Below are positions 43,964-52,607 of a stretch of 64,000 nucleotides of DNA, piece by piece (the first letter of the stretch is position 1; each line of letters begins with the position of its first letter). Both the position numbers and the translations under genes were made by a program. Source of the stretch: Herbaspirillum robiniae (GTDB lineage Bacteria; Pseudomonadota; Gammaproteobacteria; Burkholderiales; Burkholderiaceae_D); NCBI RefSeq assembly GCF_002213415.1, contig NZ_NJGU01000005.1:62001-126000 (forward strand). Reading direction: 5' to 3'. The notes beneath the pieces were generated by a model. It made no database searches. It had not been told where the DNA came from and saw only the letters and a program-made list of their open reading frames with translations.

Positions 43964-44304
43964 AGCCTGGTGGCCGGGCCGCCGGTCTGTCCGGTTGCCG
44001 CGGCGCAGCATCGTCTTTCATCGACTGGCCCCATCAAAAGCACCGCCGCTGGCCCTGCCCCGCAGCGGCGCGAAGTGCTATCGTCCGGCCGCCGTGACCA
44101 GCGGCGGGAAGCTCATCGATATCGCACCCGCGTGGACGAAAGCGCCTTCAATAATCCACCGCGTGTCAGACGATTCCTATAGACAGGCGCGAGCCAGACT
44201 CTACAATCGTCGGGTGCCGTGATCCGTCAGCCTCCTGCCACGGAAACGGCGCATCAATAACAAACAACGATCCACAACAAGTCCAGACACTCAGGAGAAT
44301 CCAC
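43964..44304. other. Intergenic region, gntR to ggt
   Basis: No gene or clear terminator is visible in the first 200 bases. A good promoter for ggt lies at 44180-44207, followed by a leader of about 90 bases ending in AGGAG. Confidence 0.6.
44180..44207 (+). promoter_or_regulatory. Predicted ggt promoter
   Basis: TAGACA and TACAAT, each one base from the sigma-70 consensus hexamers, are 16 bases apart, 98 bases before the ggt start. Confidence 0.6.
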
Positions 44305-46065
44305 ATGCAAAAGTTCACGGGACTTTGCAAGCCGGCCGCCTTGGCCCTGCTGCCCCTGTGCGGCGCGCTGTCCTTCATGCCGGCGACCGCCCAGACTCCC
44401 CCGCCGGCGGCGCCGGTCGTCAAGTACGACCTCACCTACGACATCATCAGCCCGGTCTATGCCAAGAACGGCATGGTCGCCACCGAGCAGGAGCTGGCCA
44501 CCAAGGTCGGCGTCGACATCCTCAAGAAAGGCGGCAACGCGATCGACGCCGGCGTGGCCGTCGGCTTCGCGCTGGCCGTGGTGCTGCCCAACGCGGGCAA
44601 CATCGGCGGCGGCGGCTTCATGATGATCCACGACGCCAAGACCGGCAAGAACGTGGCGCTGGACTTCCGCGAGATGGCGCCGCAGCGCGCCACCCGCAAC
44701 ATGTACCTGGACGACAAGGGCAACGTGGTGCCCGGCCGTTCGCTCTACACCCACCTGGCCGTCGGCGTGCCCGGCACGGTCGCCGGCCTGACCCATGCGC
44801 TGTCCAAGTACGGCACCATGAAGCTGTCGCAGGTGATCCAGCCGGCCATCGAACTGGCGGAAAAGGGCTACCCGGTCAGCCCCAGCCTGGCGCTGATCCT
44901 GGCCGCCGAGCGCGAGCACCTGGGCCAGTGGGACTCCTCCAAGGCCATCTTCTTCAAGGACGGCCGCCCGCTGCAAGCCGGCGAGATGCTGGTGCAGAAG
45001 GACCTGGCCAAGTCGATGCGCCTGATCGCCAAGCAAGGCGCCAAGGCTTTCTATGACGGCGCCATCGCCAAGAAGATCGTGGCCGAGATGGACAAGCACG
45101 GCGGCCTGATCACCGCCGACGACCTGAAGAACTACAAGGTGGTCGAGCGCGTGCCGGTGACCGGCAACTACCGCGGCTATGAAGTGATGTCGATGCCGCC
45201 CCCGAGCTCGGGCGGCGTGCACATCATCCAGATGATGAACATCCTGGAACGCTATCCGCTGAAGCAGTACGGCGCCGACAGCGCCCAGACCATCCACCTG
45301 ATGGCCGAGACCATGAAGCTGGCCTACGCCGACCGCTCCGAATACCTGGGCGACCCGGACTTCACCAAGGTGCCGGTCAAGGGCCTGACCTCGCGCGCCT
45401 ACGCCGACGAACTGGCCAAGAAGATCAACCCGGACCGCGCCACGCCGTCCTCCGAGATCAAACCAGGCCAGCCGCAGCCGTATGAGAGCGACCAGACCAC
45501 GCACTTCTCGGTGGCGGACAAGGACGGCAACCTGGTGGCCACCACCTACACGCTGAACCTGAACTTCGGCAGCGGCATCGTGGCTACCGGCACCGGCATC
45601 ACCCTGAACAACGAGATGGATGACTTCTCCGCCAAGCCGGGCGTGCCCAACGCGTTCGGCCTGGTCGGCGGCGACGCCAACGCGGTCGGCCCGTACAAGC
45701 GCCCGCTGTCGTCGATGTCGCCCACCTTCGTGCTCAAGGACGGCAAGCCCTTCCTGGTCACCGGCAGCCCGGGCGGCAGCCGCATCATCACCACCACGCT
45801 GCAGGAAATCCTGAACGTGATCGACCACGACATGAACGTGGCCGAAGCCACCATCACGCCGCGCATCCACCACCAGTGGGCGCCGGACCAGCTGCGCGTG
45901 GAAAAGGGCCTGTCGGCCGACACCATCAAGATCCTGCAGGACAAGGGCCAGAAGGTCAGCGTCCAGCCCTCGATGGGCCGCACCCAGACTATCCAGATCA
46001 AGCCGGACGGTTTCTACGGCTTCTCCGATCCGCGCAATCCGGACGGTCGTACGATCGGTTTCTGA
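44305..46065 (+). CDS. ggt: Gamma-glutamyltransferase
   Basis: The 586-residue preproenzyme has a signal peptide ending near MPATAQ, then GMVATEQELATKVGVDILKKGGNAIDAGVAV and NIGGGGFMMIHDAKTG, both typical of GGT. Self-cleavage should occur before Thr398 in DQ-TTHFSVADKDGN, giving large and small subunits with that Thr as nucleophile; GTGITLNNEMDDFS and SPGGSRIITT follow. The enzyme acts in the periplasm on glutathione and other gamma-glutamyl compounds. AGGAG precedes the ATG. Monocistronic, with its own promoter and terminator. Confidence 0.95.
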   Translation: MQKFTGLCKPAALALLPLCGALSFMPATAQTPPPAAPVVKYDLTYDIISPVYAKNGMVATEQELATKVGVDILKKGGNAIDAGVAVGFALAVVLPNAGNIGGGGFMMIHDAKTGKNVALDFREMAPQRATRNMYLDDKGNVVPGRSLYTHLAVGVPGTVAGLTHALSKYGTMKLSQVIQPAIELAEKGYPVSPSLALILAAEREHLGQWDSSKAIFFKDGRPLQAGEMLVQKDLAKSMRLIAKQGAKAFYDGAIAKKIVAEMDKHGGLITADDLKNYKVVERVPVTGNYRGYEVMSMPPPSSGGVHIIQMMNILERYPLKQYGADSAQTIHLMAETMKLAYADRSEYLGDPDFTKVPVKGLTSRAYADELAKKINPDRATPSSEIKPGQPQPYESDQTTHFSVADKDGNLVATTYTLNLNFGSGIVATGTGITLNNEMDDFSAKPGVPNAFGLVGGDANAVGPYKRPLSSMSPTFVLKDGKPFLVTGSPGGSRIITTTLQEILNVIDHDMNVAEATITPRIHHQWAPDQLRVEKGLSADTIKILQDKGQKVSVQPSMGRTQTIQIKPDGFYGFSDPRNPDGRTIGF

Positions 46066-46083
46066 TCGCTGCGCGAAAAAAAG

Positions 46084-46120
46084 AAAATGCCGCCAGGTTT
46101 GCTCCTGGCGGCATTTTTTT
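46084..46120. terminator. Terminator after ggt
   Basis: AATGCCGCCAGG and its exact complement enclose a six-base loop, followed by seven T. A-richness on the left also makes it usable for the convergent outer-membrane-protein gene. Confidence 0.92.
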
Positions 46121-46167
46121 CACGCTCCGGGATATCCCCGATAGGTGTCAGCAATACGCTTGCCTAC

Positions 46168-46926
46168 TTACTCAAAACGATAGCGCAGGCCTGTGAAGAA
46201 CTGATGCGCCACAAGGGTGCCGCCGAAGGATTCGGAATTCCGGAATGCAGGGGTCAGGGTTCCGTCGGAAAGCATATTGAACTTGCCGAAATTGACGTAT
46301 CGGTAACCTACATCCAACGTCGTGCTCTTGCTCAACATATAGTTGAACGATGCGCCAAGATTCCAGGCCAGGCTGTTTTCGCTGTTGGCGCGAAAACGTT
46401 CGCCTTGCAGCAAGCCGGCGTTGGGGGTAGCCGGCAAGGTGAAGATCTGGTTGCCTGAAGTCGTATTGCGGCTCATGCCGACGCCGCCGTTCAGCGTGAC
46501 GGAAGCGGCAGGGGAGCCCAGCGGAATCCGGTAGCCCAGGTTGACGAACAACGCCTGCGATTTCACCCGCACCGAATTGAAGCCATTGAACGCCAGCGGA
46601 GAACCGCAGACCGACGCCGGACAGATTCCTACCGTATTGCGCTGGAAATCACTGGTGCCCTGGCGCTGGTATTCCAGCTCGACGCTCAGCGGGCTGGCGT
46701 CGAACGTCCTGCCCACAAGGATGCTTGCAAATTTGGCCTGAGATGAGTCATTCGACGACACGATGCCTTGCACCCGGGGATTGGTATAGTTCTGCCCGGT
46801 CTCAGCCGTGCTGGCCGCGCCCGCACGGGCGCCGACGTACCAACTGCCGGATTGGTCGGCCGCCGTGGCCAGCACGGGAAGAAACAGCGTGGAAAGCAGC
46901 AGCCCCGAATAGTGTTTTTTCTTCAT
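46168..46926 (-). CDS. Small outer-membrane beta-barrel protein
   Basis: The 252-residue precursor has a signal peptide (KKKHYSGLLLSTLFLPVLATAA) and amphipathic beta-strands throughout: SWYVGARAGAA, KFASILVGRTFD, SVELEYQRQG, SQALFVNLGYRIP, TTLDVGYRYVNFGKF and a final HQFFTGLRYRFE ending close to the usual terminal aromatic. Strand count suggests an eight-stranded barrel of the OmpA-like/OmpW/Opa type. The ATG with AAGGA upstream was chosen over one 16 codons earlier because it begins the signal. Two cysteines (ICPASVCG) may form a loop disulphide. Function and ligand unknown. Third positions appear less GC-rich than in the neighbours. Confidence 0.82.
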   Translation of the reverse strand: MKKKHYSGLLLSTLFLPVLATAADQSGSWYVGARAGAASTAETGQNYTNPRVQGIVSSNDSSQAKFASILVGRTFDASPLSVELEYQRQGTSDFQRNTVGICPASVCGSPLAFNGFNSVRVKSQALFVNLGYRIPLGSPAASVTLNGGVGMSRNTTSGNQIFTLPATPNAGLLQGERFRANSENSLAWNLGASFNYMLSKSTTLDVGYRYVNFGKFNMLSDGTLTPAFRNSESFGGTLVAHQFFTGLRYRFE

Positions 46927-47348
46927 GGACAAGTCCTTTTCTTTGATGAAATGAATGGCCGTGCCGCGCAACATTTAGAGCGCGATAGGCAGCCACTGCA
47001 TGGACTGTTGCAAGACAGGCAATATCCGATTACTGCGTGCGCTCCCGAAATTAGAGAAAAAAACCAAACAAGTTTTAACCGGATGTCGCAATGGGATGAG
47101 CCCAAGCCGCTATGCCGGATTGCTGCACGAAAAAAAACCGCGATGTATTGAACATCGCGGTTTTTTTTTGCAGCGCTGCGGGAAAGCCTATCCAGCGGCC
47201 CCCCTTGATCAGACTTCTGATGACGTTCGCGGCACCCGCCAGGCACCTGAAAAACATGGCCAGCGCCGACAGGCAGCGACCTCTTCAGGGACGGCACGAA
47301 AGAAGAGCACCAAACCCGCAACGGCTCGCGCCGCCGCGAGGCGCGGCG
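46927..47348. other. 422-base intergenic region
   Basis: It holds the promoter region of the outer-membrane-protein gene and a strong bidirectional terminator. No open frame with family features or a ribosome-binding site is visible. The stretch between the terminator and the CBS-protein stop (47170-47348) holds nothing I can name. Confidence 0.6.
47131..47169. terminator. Strong bidirectional terminator
   Basis: A perfect stem (ACCGCGATGT and its complement, extended by A/T runs) with a five-base loop has seven to nine T on each strand. It probably ends the CBS-protein mRNA, 180 bases past the stop. Confidence 0.9.
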
Positions 47349-48671
47349 TTATTCCTGCACCTCCTGCTGCTTGGGATAGATCTTCACCAGCACGATCTTC
47401 GGCCCCGACATGCGCTTGATCACCACGTCGAAGGCGGCGAACTCGATCCGCTGGCCTTCCTTGGGCAGGTCGCCCAGCTTTTCCATCACCAGGCCGCCCA
47501 CCGAGTCGATGCTGTCGTCGTACTCGATGTCGATGCCCAGCATGTTCTCCAGCGTGACGATGGGCAGGCTGCCCTTGCCCAGCAGCGTGCCGTCGTCCTG
47601 GCGCGTCCACTCGCCGGTGTTGTGGCGGAACTCGTCGCGGATCTCGCCCACCAGCAGGCTGAGCATGTTGTCCAGCGTGATGAAGCCGTCCGGCGACTGG
47701 CCCTTCTTGCCGATCAGCGCGAAGTGCGGCGAGCCGGTACGGAAACGCCGCAGCAGGTCCAGCGCCGGCAAGGCCGGGGAGATGAACTGCACCGGGCGCA
47801 GGTAAGCCTTGAGGTCGGCGATGGCGCGGCCGTCCTGCTGCGCCAGGAAGACGTCCTTCAGGTGCACCAGTCCCAACACCTGGCGATGCTCGGCGTCGAA
47901 GTACGGATAGCGCGAGAAGCGGTTGCGATAGACGATCTCCAGGTTCTCGGCCAGCGTCTTGTCGTCGCCCAGCGAAACGATCTCGCTGGCCGGGCGCATG
48001 ATGTCGGCCACGTCCATCTCGGCGAAGTTCAGGCTCTGGGTGAGCACGTTCCATTCGTCGCGGGTGAACTTGCCGTTCTTGGCGCCGGTGTTGCCGGCGC
48101 GCAGGATCAGCTTGAGCTCGTCGGACGAATAATGCGCGTCGTGGCCATGGCTGTTGCCCAGGCCCGCCACGCGCAGCAGCCAGTTGGAGCTGGCGTTGAG
48201 CACCCAGATCAGCGGGTACATCATCCAGTAGAAGCCGTACAGCGGCATGGCGCACCACAGGCCCAGCTTTTCCGGGCTGCGGATGGCCATGGACTTCGGC
48301 GCCAGCTCGCCGGCCACGATGTGCAGGAAGGAAATGACGAAGAAGGCGAACACGAAGGACACGCCGTGGATCAGTTCCACGTTGGTGACGCCGGCCAGGG
48401 TGAACAAGGGCTCAAGCAGGCGTGCGAAGGCCGGTTCGCCGATCCAGCCCAGGCCCAGCGAGGCCAGCGTGATGCCCAATTGGCAGGCGGAGAGATAGGC
48501 GTCCAGTTGATTGTGGACCACGGCCAGGATGCGGCCGCGTACGCCTTGAGTTTTTGCGATGGCCCGGATGCGCGTTTGCCGCAATTTCACCAGGCTGAAT
48601 TCTGCTGCGACGAAAAAACCGTTCAACGCGACCAGGAAGAAGGCCGCGACGATCAGTAATATGTTTTCCAA
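47349..48671 (-). CDS. CNNM/CBS-domain membrane protein (CorC/HlyC-type hemolysin family)
   Basis: The 440-residue inner-membrane protein has an N-terminal DUF21/CNNM domain (helices from VAAFFLVALNGFFVAAEFSLVKLR to about residue 170), a pair of CBS domains from ~205 (DVADIMRPASEIVSL; then FISPALPALDLLRRFR) and the C-terminal CorC_HlyC domain from ~345 (GGLVMEKLGDLPKEGQRIEFAAF). Members act in Mg/Co efflux or similar ion handling. The start is TTG with AGGAA upstream, and the conserved hydrophobic N-terminus begins immediately, so no ATG fits better. Monocistronic. Confidence 0.9.
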   Translation of the reverse strand: MENILLIVAAFFLVALNGFFVAAEFSLVKLRQTRIRAIAKTQGVRGRILAVVHNQLDAYLSACQLGITLASLGLGWIGEPAFARLLEPLFTLAGVTNVELIHGVSFVFAFFVISFLHIVAGELAPKSMAIRSPEKLGLWCAMPLYGFYWMMYPLIWVLNASSNWLLRVAGLGNSHGHDAHYSSDELKLILRAGNTGAKNGKFTRDEWNVLTQSLNFAEMDVADIMRPASEIVSLGDDKTLAENLEIVYRNRFSRYPYFDAEHRQVLGLVHLKDVFLAQQDGRAIADLKAYLRPVQFISPALPALDLLRRFRTGSPHFALIGKKGQSPDGFITLDNMLSLLVGEIRDEFRHNTGEWTRQDDGTLLGKGSLPIVTLENMLGIDIEYDDSIDSVGGLVMEKLGDLPKEGQRIEFAAFDVVIKRMSGPKIVLVKIYPKQQEVQE

Positions 48672-48804
48672 CTAGGGTTCCTATGGGGGTTGTCGAGGGG
48701 CCCGGGCGCAATCCACCGGCCCAGACTCCGTAATTTACCATGCGCCGGGCCCGCGCCCGGTTTCATTGCATATCAGGCAACTTTCACCCTCTCCCCCGCC
48801 GGCC

Positions 48805-49812
48805 TCAGAAACCTTCCAGCACCACCTTGCCGCGGGCGCGGTGGGTTTCGATCAGCGCATGCGCGCGACGCAGGTTGTCGGCGTTGATGCGGCCGAAGTT
48901 CTCGCCGGTGGTGGTGCGCAGCACGCCCTCGTCAATCAGCGACGAGACCCGTTGCAGCAATTCGTGCTGTTTGATCATGTCCGGCGTGCCGAACATCGAG
49001 CGGGTAAACATCAGCTCCCAGTGCAGCGAGATGCTCTTGCGCTTCAACGGCACCGCATCCAGCGTGGCCGGATCGTCGATCAGCGCGAACTTGCCCTGCG
49101 GCGCCAGCACCTCGACGATCTGGGCGTAGTGCTGGTCGGTATGGGTCAGGCTGATAACGATGTCCACCTCCGGGTGGCCGATCTTCTGCAGCTGCTCCTT
49201 CAGCGGCTGGCTGTGGTCGATCACATGGTGCGCGCCCAGCTCGCCGACCCATTGCGCGGTTTCCTTACGCGAGGCGGTGCCGATCACGGTCAGGCGGGTC
49301 AGCCTGCGCGCCAGCTGGGTCAGCATCGAGCCCACGCCGCCGGCGGCGCCGATGATCAGCAGGCGCTTGCCCTCGCCGCCGTTTTCAGCAACGGCCACGC
49401 GGTCGAACAGCAGCTCCCAGGCGGTGATCGCGGTCAGCGGGATGGCGGCCGCATCGGCGTGGCCCAGGCTCTTGGGCTTGGCGCCGACGATGCGCTCGTC
49501 GACCAGGTGCAGCTCGCTGTTGGAACCGGGACGGGTGATCGAGCCGGCATAGAAGACTTCGTCGCCGGCCTTGAACAGCGTTACCTCCGCGCCCACCGCG
49601 CGCACCACGCCGGATGCGTCCCAGCCCAGCACGCGCGGCTCCTTCACCGGGGCGCCGGCGCGGATCTTGGTGTCGACCGGATTGACCGAAATCGCCTTGA
49701 CCTCGACCAGCAGGTCGCGCGGACCGGGCGTCGGCTCGGGCAGGTTGGTATCGACCAGGGCGTTGGCGTCGCCAATGGGCAGGCCGTGCTGCGTGTAGAC
49801 TATCGCTTTCAT
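48805..49812 (-). CDS. Zinc-type alcohol dehydrogenase-like / quinone oxidoreductase-family protein
   Basis: The 335-residue medium-chain reductase has SVNPVDTKIRAG near residue 43, VLGWDASGVVRAVG near 63 and IIGAAGGVGSMLTQLARRL near 152 for NADPH. Zinc-binding cysteines are absent, so despite the usual database name it should be a metal-free enone or quinone reductase. It is divergent from a LysR gene across 141 bases, a frequent pair in proteobacteria where the regulator responds to electrophiles or quinones. Substrate unknown. Confidence 0.87.
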   Translation of the reverse strand: MKAIVYTQHGLPIGDANALVDTNLPEPTPGPRDLLVEVKAISVNPVDTKIRAGAPVKEPRVLGWDASGVVRAVGAEVTLFKAGDEVFYAGSITRPGSNSELHLVDERIVGAKPKSLGHADAAAIPLTAITAWELLFDRVAVAENGGEGKRLLIIGAAGGVGSMLTQLARRLTRLTVIGTASRKETAQWVGELGAHHVIDHSQPLKEQLQKIGHPEVDIVISLTHTDQHYAQIVEVLAPQGKFALIDDPATLDAVPLKRKSISLHWELMFTRSMFGTPDMIKQHELLQRVSSLIDEGVLRTTTGENFGRINADNLRRAHALIETHRARGKVVLEGF

Positions 49813-49934
49813 GTGATTTCCTTTTCCGGAGATAAAGTGGACCTGGGCGGCATGCCGTTCACCACACGCCTCGCCCTTGGAAGCCATATTAAGAAACCGG
49901 CGGTGCCCTGAACAGCCGCCATTCCGATCAAGAC

Positions 49935-49953
49935 TTTCACTCCTGGTGTGAAA
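49935..49953. promoter_or_regulatory. Dyad TTTCAC-N7-GTGAAA against the LysR start codon
   Basis: A perfect six-base inverted repeat ends at the base before the LysR ATG. It could be an autoregulatory operator blocking translation initiation or transcription; alternatively it is an RNA hairpin covering the start. Confidence 0.45.
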
Positions 49954-50886
49954 ATGATCCGCCTCGAAGATCTCCATCTCTTCCTCCGCTCGGCCGCCCT
50001 GGGCAGCTTTTCCCAGGCCGCGCGCGAGGCCGACCTGCTGCCCGGCCAGGTCAGCGCGGCGATCCAGCGCCTGGAGCGCGAGCTCGACATCCGCCTGTTC
50101 GCCCGCTCCACCCGCAGCCTGCGCCTGACCGAAGAGGGCGAACGCTACCTGCCCTACGCCCAGGAGGCGCTGCAGACCCTGCGCGAAGGCCGGGAAGGCC
50201 TGCGCAGCGACGACGCCGAACTGGCCGGCACGCTGCAGGTGGCCGCCCCGTCCGACCTGGGACGCAACGTGCTGCTGCCGTGGCTGTCGGAGTTTCGTCG
50301 CGCCAATCCGCGGCTGGACCTGCGCCTGCTGGTGTCGGACCAGGTCACCGATGTCTTCCGCGACCCGGTCGACATCGCCATCCGCTACGGCCGCATGGAC
50401 GACGCCAGCTTCATCGCCCTGCCGCTGGCGCCGGACAACCGCCGCGTGCTGGTGGCCTCGCCCGACTACCTGCGACGCCACGGCGCGCCGCAGACCGCCG
50501 ACGAGCTCAAGCGCCACGATTGCCTGATCTACCAGCTGCAGGGCCGGGTCTACGACAAATGGTTTTTTCCCGCCGACGGCGGGCGCACGATACAGGTGGG
50601 CGGGCCGCTGGTGACCGACGACGGCGACGTGGTGCGGCGCTGGGCGGTGGCCGGCGAAGGCATCGCCTACAAGTCGTGGCTGGACGTGGGCGCCGACGTG
50701 CGCGCGCGGCGCCTGTCCATCGTGCTGCCGCAACTGCGCGGCGAGGCGGCGCAATTGCACATGGTGTGTCCGCACCGGCGCCAGTATTCGCCGGCGGTGC
50801 GCCAGCTGCAGGCGCTGCTGGCGGCGCGCTGCGCCGCCCTGAACGAAGACCTGGAGCGCGAGATCAGCCAGGCAGGTGGCGCTTGA
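49954..50886 (+). CDS. LysR-family regulator
   Basis: The 310-residue protein begins IRLEDLHLFLRSAALGSFSQAAREADLLPGQVSAAIQRLERELDIRLFARSTRSLRLTEEG, the winged helix of the CrgA/DmlR-like branch, then an effector domain with DIAIRYGRMDD near 145. A GTG two codons earlier is an alternative start; neither has a good Shine-Dalgarno, and a dyad abuts the ATG. It is divergent from the oxidoreductase gene it probably controls. Its last 23 bases overlap the 3' end of the convergent MocR-type gene. Confidence 0.9.
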   Translation: MIRLEDLHLFLRSAALGSFSQAAREADLLPGQVSAAIQRLERELDIRLFARSTRSLRLTEEGERYLPYAQEALQTLREGREGLRSDDAELAGTLQVAAPSDLGRNVLLPWLSEFRRANPRLDLRLLVSDQVTDVFRDPVDIAIRYGRMDDASFIALPLAPDNRRVLVASPDYLRRHGAPQTADELKRHDCLIYQLQGRVYDKWFFPADGGRTIQVGGPLVTDDGDVVRRWAVAGEGIAYKSWLDVGADVRARRLSIVLPQLRGEAAQLHMVCPHRRQYSPAVRQLQALLAARCAALNEDLEREISQAGGA

Positions 50887-52489
50887 TCACCGCCGCCAGT
50901 TTGTCGAAGGAGCGCGCGATCTCCTCGTTGGGCACGCTGGCGTAGCCCAGCAGCAAGCCGCGCCGGGCGCCGCGCGCGTGCATGTAGTAGCGCGACAGCG
51001 GCCGCACGATGATGCCGGCCTGCAGCGCCTGTTCGCATATGAGCACATCGTCGCATTCCTGCGGCAGCCCCAGCACCAGGTGCAGCCCGGCCTCGCCGCC
51101 GGTGATCGCCATCTTCTCGCCGAAATGCCGCCCGATGGACTGCATCAGCAGCTGCAGCCGCTCGGCGTACAGCACCCGCATCTTGCGGATGTGCGAGGCG
51201 AAATGCCCTTCGGCCATGAAGTCGGCCAGGGTCGCCTGCAGGAACACCTGGCCGTTGCGGTAGAGCTCGGCGATGCCGGTGGAGAAGGCCTTGGCCAGCG
51301 ACTCCGGCACCACCAGGAAACCGATGCGCAAGCCCGGGAACATGATCTTGCTGAAGGTGCCCATGTAGAGCACCCGGTCGTGCGTGTCCATGCCCTGCAA
51401 TGACGCCAGCGGCCGGCCGCCGTAGCGGAACTCGCTGTCGTAGTCGTCCTCGATGATCCATACCTTGTGCGCGGCCGCGTACTCCAGCAGCATGCGCCGG
51501 CGCGACAGGCTCATCACCATGCCCAGCGGATACTGGTGCGAAGGCGTGGTGCAGATGAAGCGCGGCGGCCGGCGCAGGTTGGCCAGGCGCATGCGCATGC
51601 CCTCCTGGTCGACCGCAATCGGCACCGACTGGATGCCCAGCGAGTTGAGCACGCTGCGCGTGCCCCAGTAGCAGGGATCCTCGACCCAGGCCGAGTCGCC
51701 GTGCTCGCCCAGCAGCTTGACCACGATGTCGATGGACTGGTGGATGCCGGTGGTGATCAGCACCTGCGAAGGATTGCAGTTCACCGAGCGCGCCACCCGC
51801 AGGTACTCGGCCACCGCCTCGCGCAGCGGCGCATAGCCGGCGCCCGGGCCGTAGGTCAGGAGGTCCGAGTTCGAGCGCCGCCAGTGCTTGTTCTGCAGCC
51901 GGCTCCATACCTTGTGCGGCACGCAGGTCACATCCGGCACGCCCGGCATGAACGCGCCCCACTGCCGCTCGCCCACGCCGGCCATGCGTGTGAGCAGCGC
52001 GCCGCGCGCCGACAGCTCCGACTTGCCGGAAGGGTCGGTCAGCGGCTCGATGCGCTCGGCCGCCTCCGGGATCTGGTCGGGCGCGGTGTCGGCCACGAAG
52101 GTGCCGGCGCCGGTGCGGCTTTCCAGGTAGCCCTCGGCCAGCAGCTGCTCATAGGCGTAGGTCACCGTATTGCGCGACATGCCGAGTTCGCCCGCCAGGT
52201 CGCGCGAGGACGGCAACTGCATGCCGGCCGGCAGCGTATGGGCCAGAATCGCTTCGCGGATCAGCTGGTAGATCTGGCGGTTGACCGGCATCTTTTCGGC
52301 CGGCTTGGCGGCGCCCTTGTCGTCCGGCTTTTTCGCCCCGTTTGCGGTCGTCTTTTCCGCCCCCTTCCCAAGCGCTTTTTCCGCATTGCTTTTGCCCGCT
52401 CCGGCCGCTTTGGACTTGTCCGAAGTGGTTTTCGAAGGGGTGCGATTGATGCGTAGCAGCAGATAATCGGAAAGCGAGACCAGTTTCAA
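50864..52489 (-). CDS. MocR/GabR-family regulator (GntR HTH fused to aminotransferase fold)
   Basis: The 541-residue protein has a GntR-type winged helix at about residues 67-133 (NRQIYQLIREAILAH, LPSSRDLAGELGMSRNTVTYAYEQLLAEGYLESR) and a fold-type I aminotransferase domain with DDYDSEFRYGGRP near 345 and YMGTFSKIMFPGLRIGF near 375 holding the PLP lysine. Residues 17-66 before the helix are low-complexity with 12 lysines, unusual for the family. It is divergent from gabT, and GabR activates gabTD in response to GABA and PLP, so the same role is likely here. Confidence 0.9.
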   Translation of the reverse strand: MKLVSLSDYLLLRINRTPSKTTSDKSKAAGAGKSNAEKALGKGAEKTTANGAKKPDDKGAAKPAEKMPVNRQIYQLIREAILAHTLPAGMQLPSSRDLAGELGMSRNTVTYAYEQLLAEGYLESRTGAGTFVADTAPDQIPEAAERIEPLTDPSGKSELSARGALLTRMAGVGERQWGAFMPGVPDVTCVPHKVWSRLQNKHWRRSNSDLLTYGPGAGYAPLREAVAEYLRVARSVNCNPSQVLITTGIHQSIDIVVKLLGEHGDSAWVEDPCYWGTRSVLNSLGIQSVPIAVDQEGMRMRLANLRRPPRFICTTPSHQYPLGMVMSLSRRRMLLEYAAAHKVWIIEDDYDSEFRYGGRPLASLQGMDTHDRVLYMGTFSKIMFPGLRIGFLVVPESLAKAFSTGIAELYRNGQVFLQATLADFMAEGHFASHIRKMRVLYAERLQLLMQSIGRHFGEKMAITGGEAGLHLVLGLPQECDDVLICEQALQAGIIVRPLSRYYMHARGARRGLLLGYASVPNEEIARSFDKLAAVIKRHLPG

Positions 52490-52511
52490 GTGGCACCATC
52501 AAATAATTGAA

Positions 52512-52536
52512 ATTGGCTCTATATTACAGGGCCAAT
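52512..52536. promoter_or_regulatory. Perfect ATTGGC-N13-GCCAAT dyad in the MocR-gabT gap
   Basis: Exact six-base arms, about 70 bases before gabT and 23 before the MocR-type gene. MocR proteins bind paired sites between themselves and their target. No strong sigma-70 promoter is obvious for gabT, consistent with activation. Confidence 0.5.
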
Positions 52537-52607
52537 GCGGTTTTAGTATTGTTTCCGGATCAAGCAATTCCCGCGCCGCCACGGCGCCTCATCACCCGGA
52601 GCAAGCA

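Noticed and set aside
44176..44185. CTATAGACA shared between the ggt promoter and the 37453 palindrome
   Set aside because: Nine bases without the second palindrome arm; more likely coincidence with the -35 hexamer than a shared operator.
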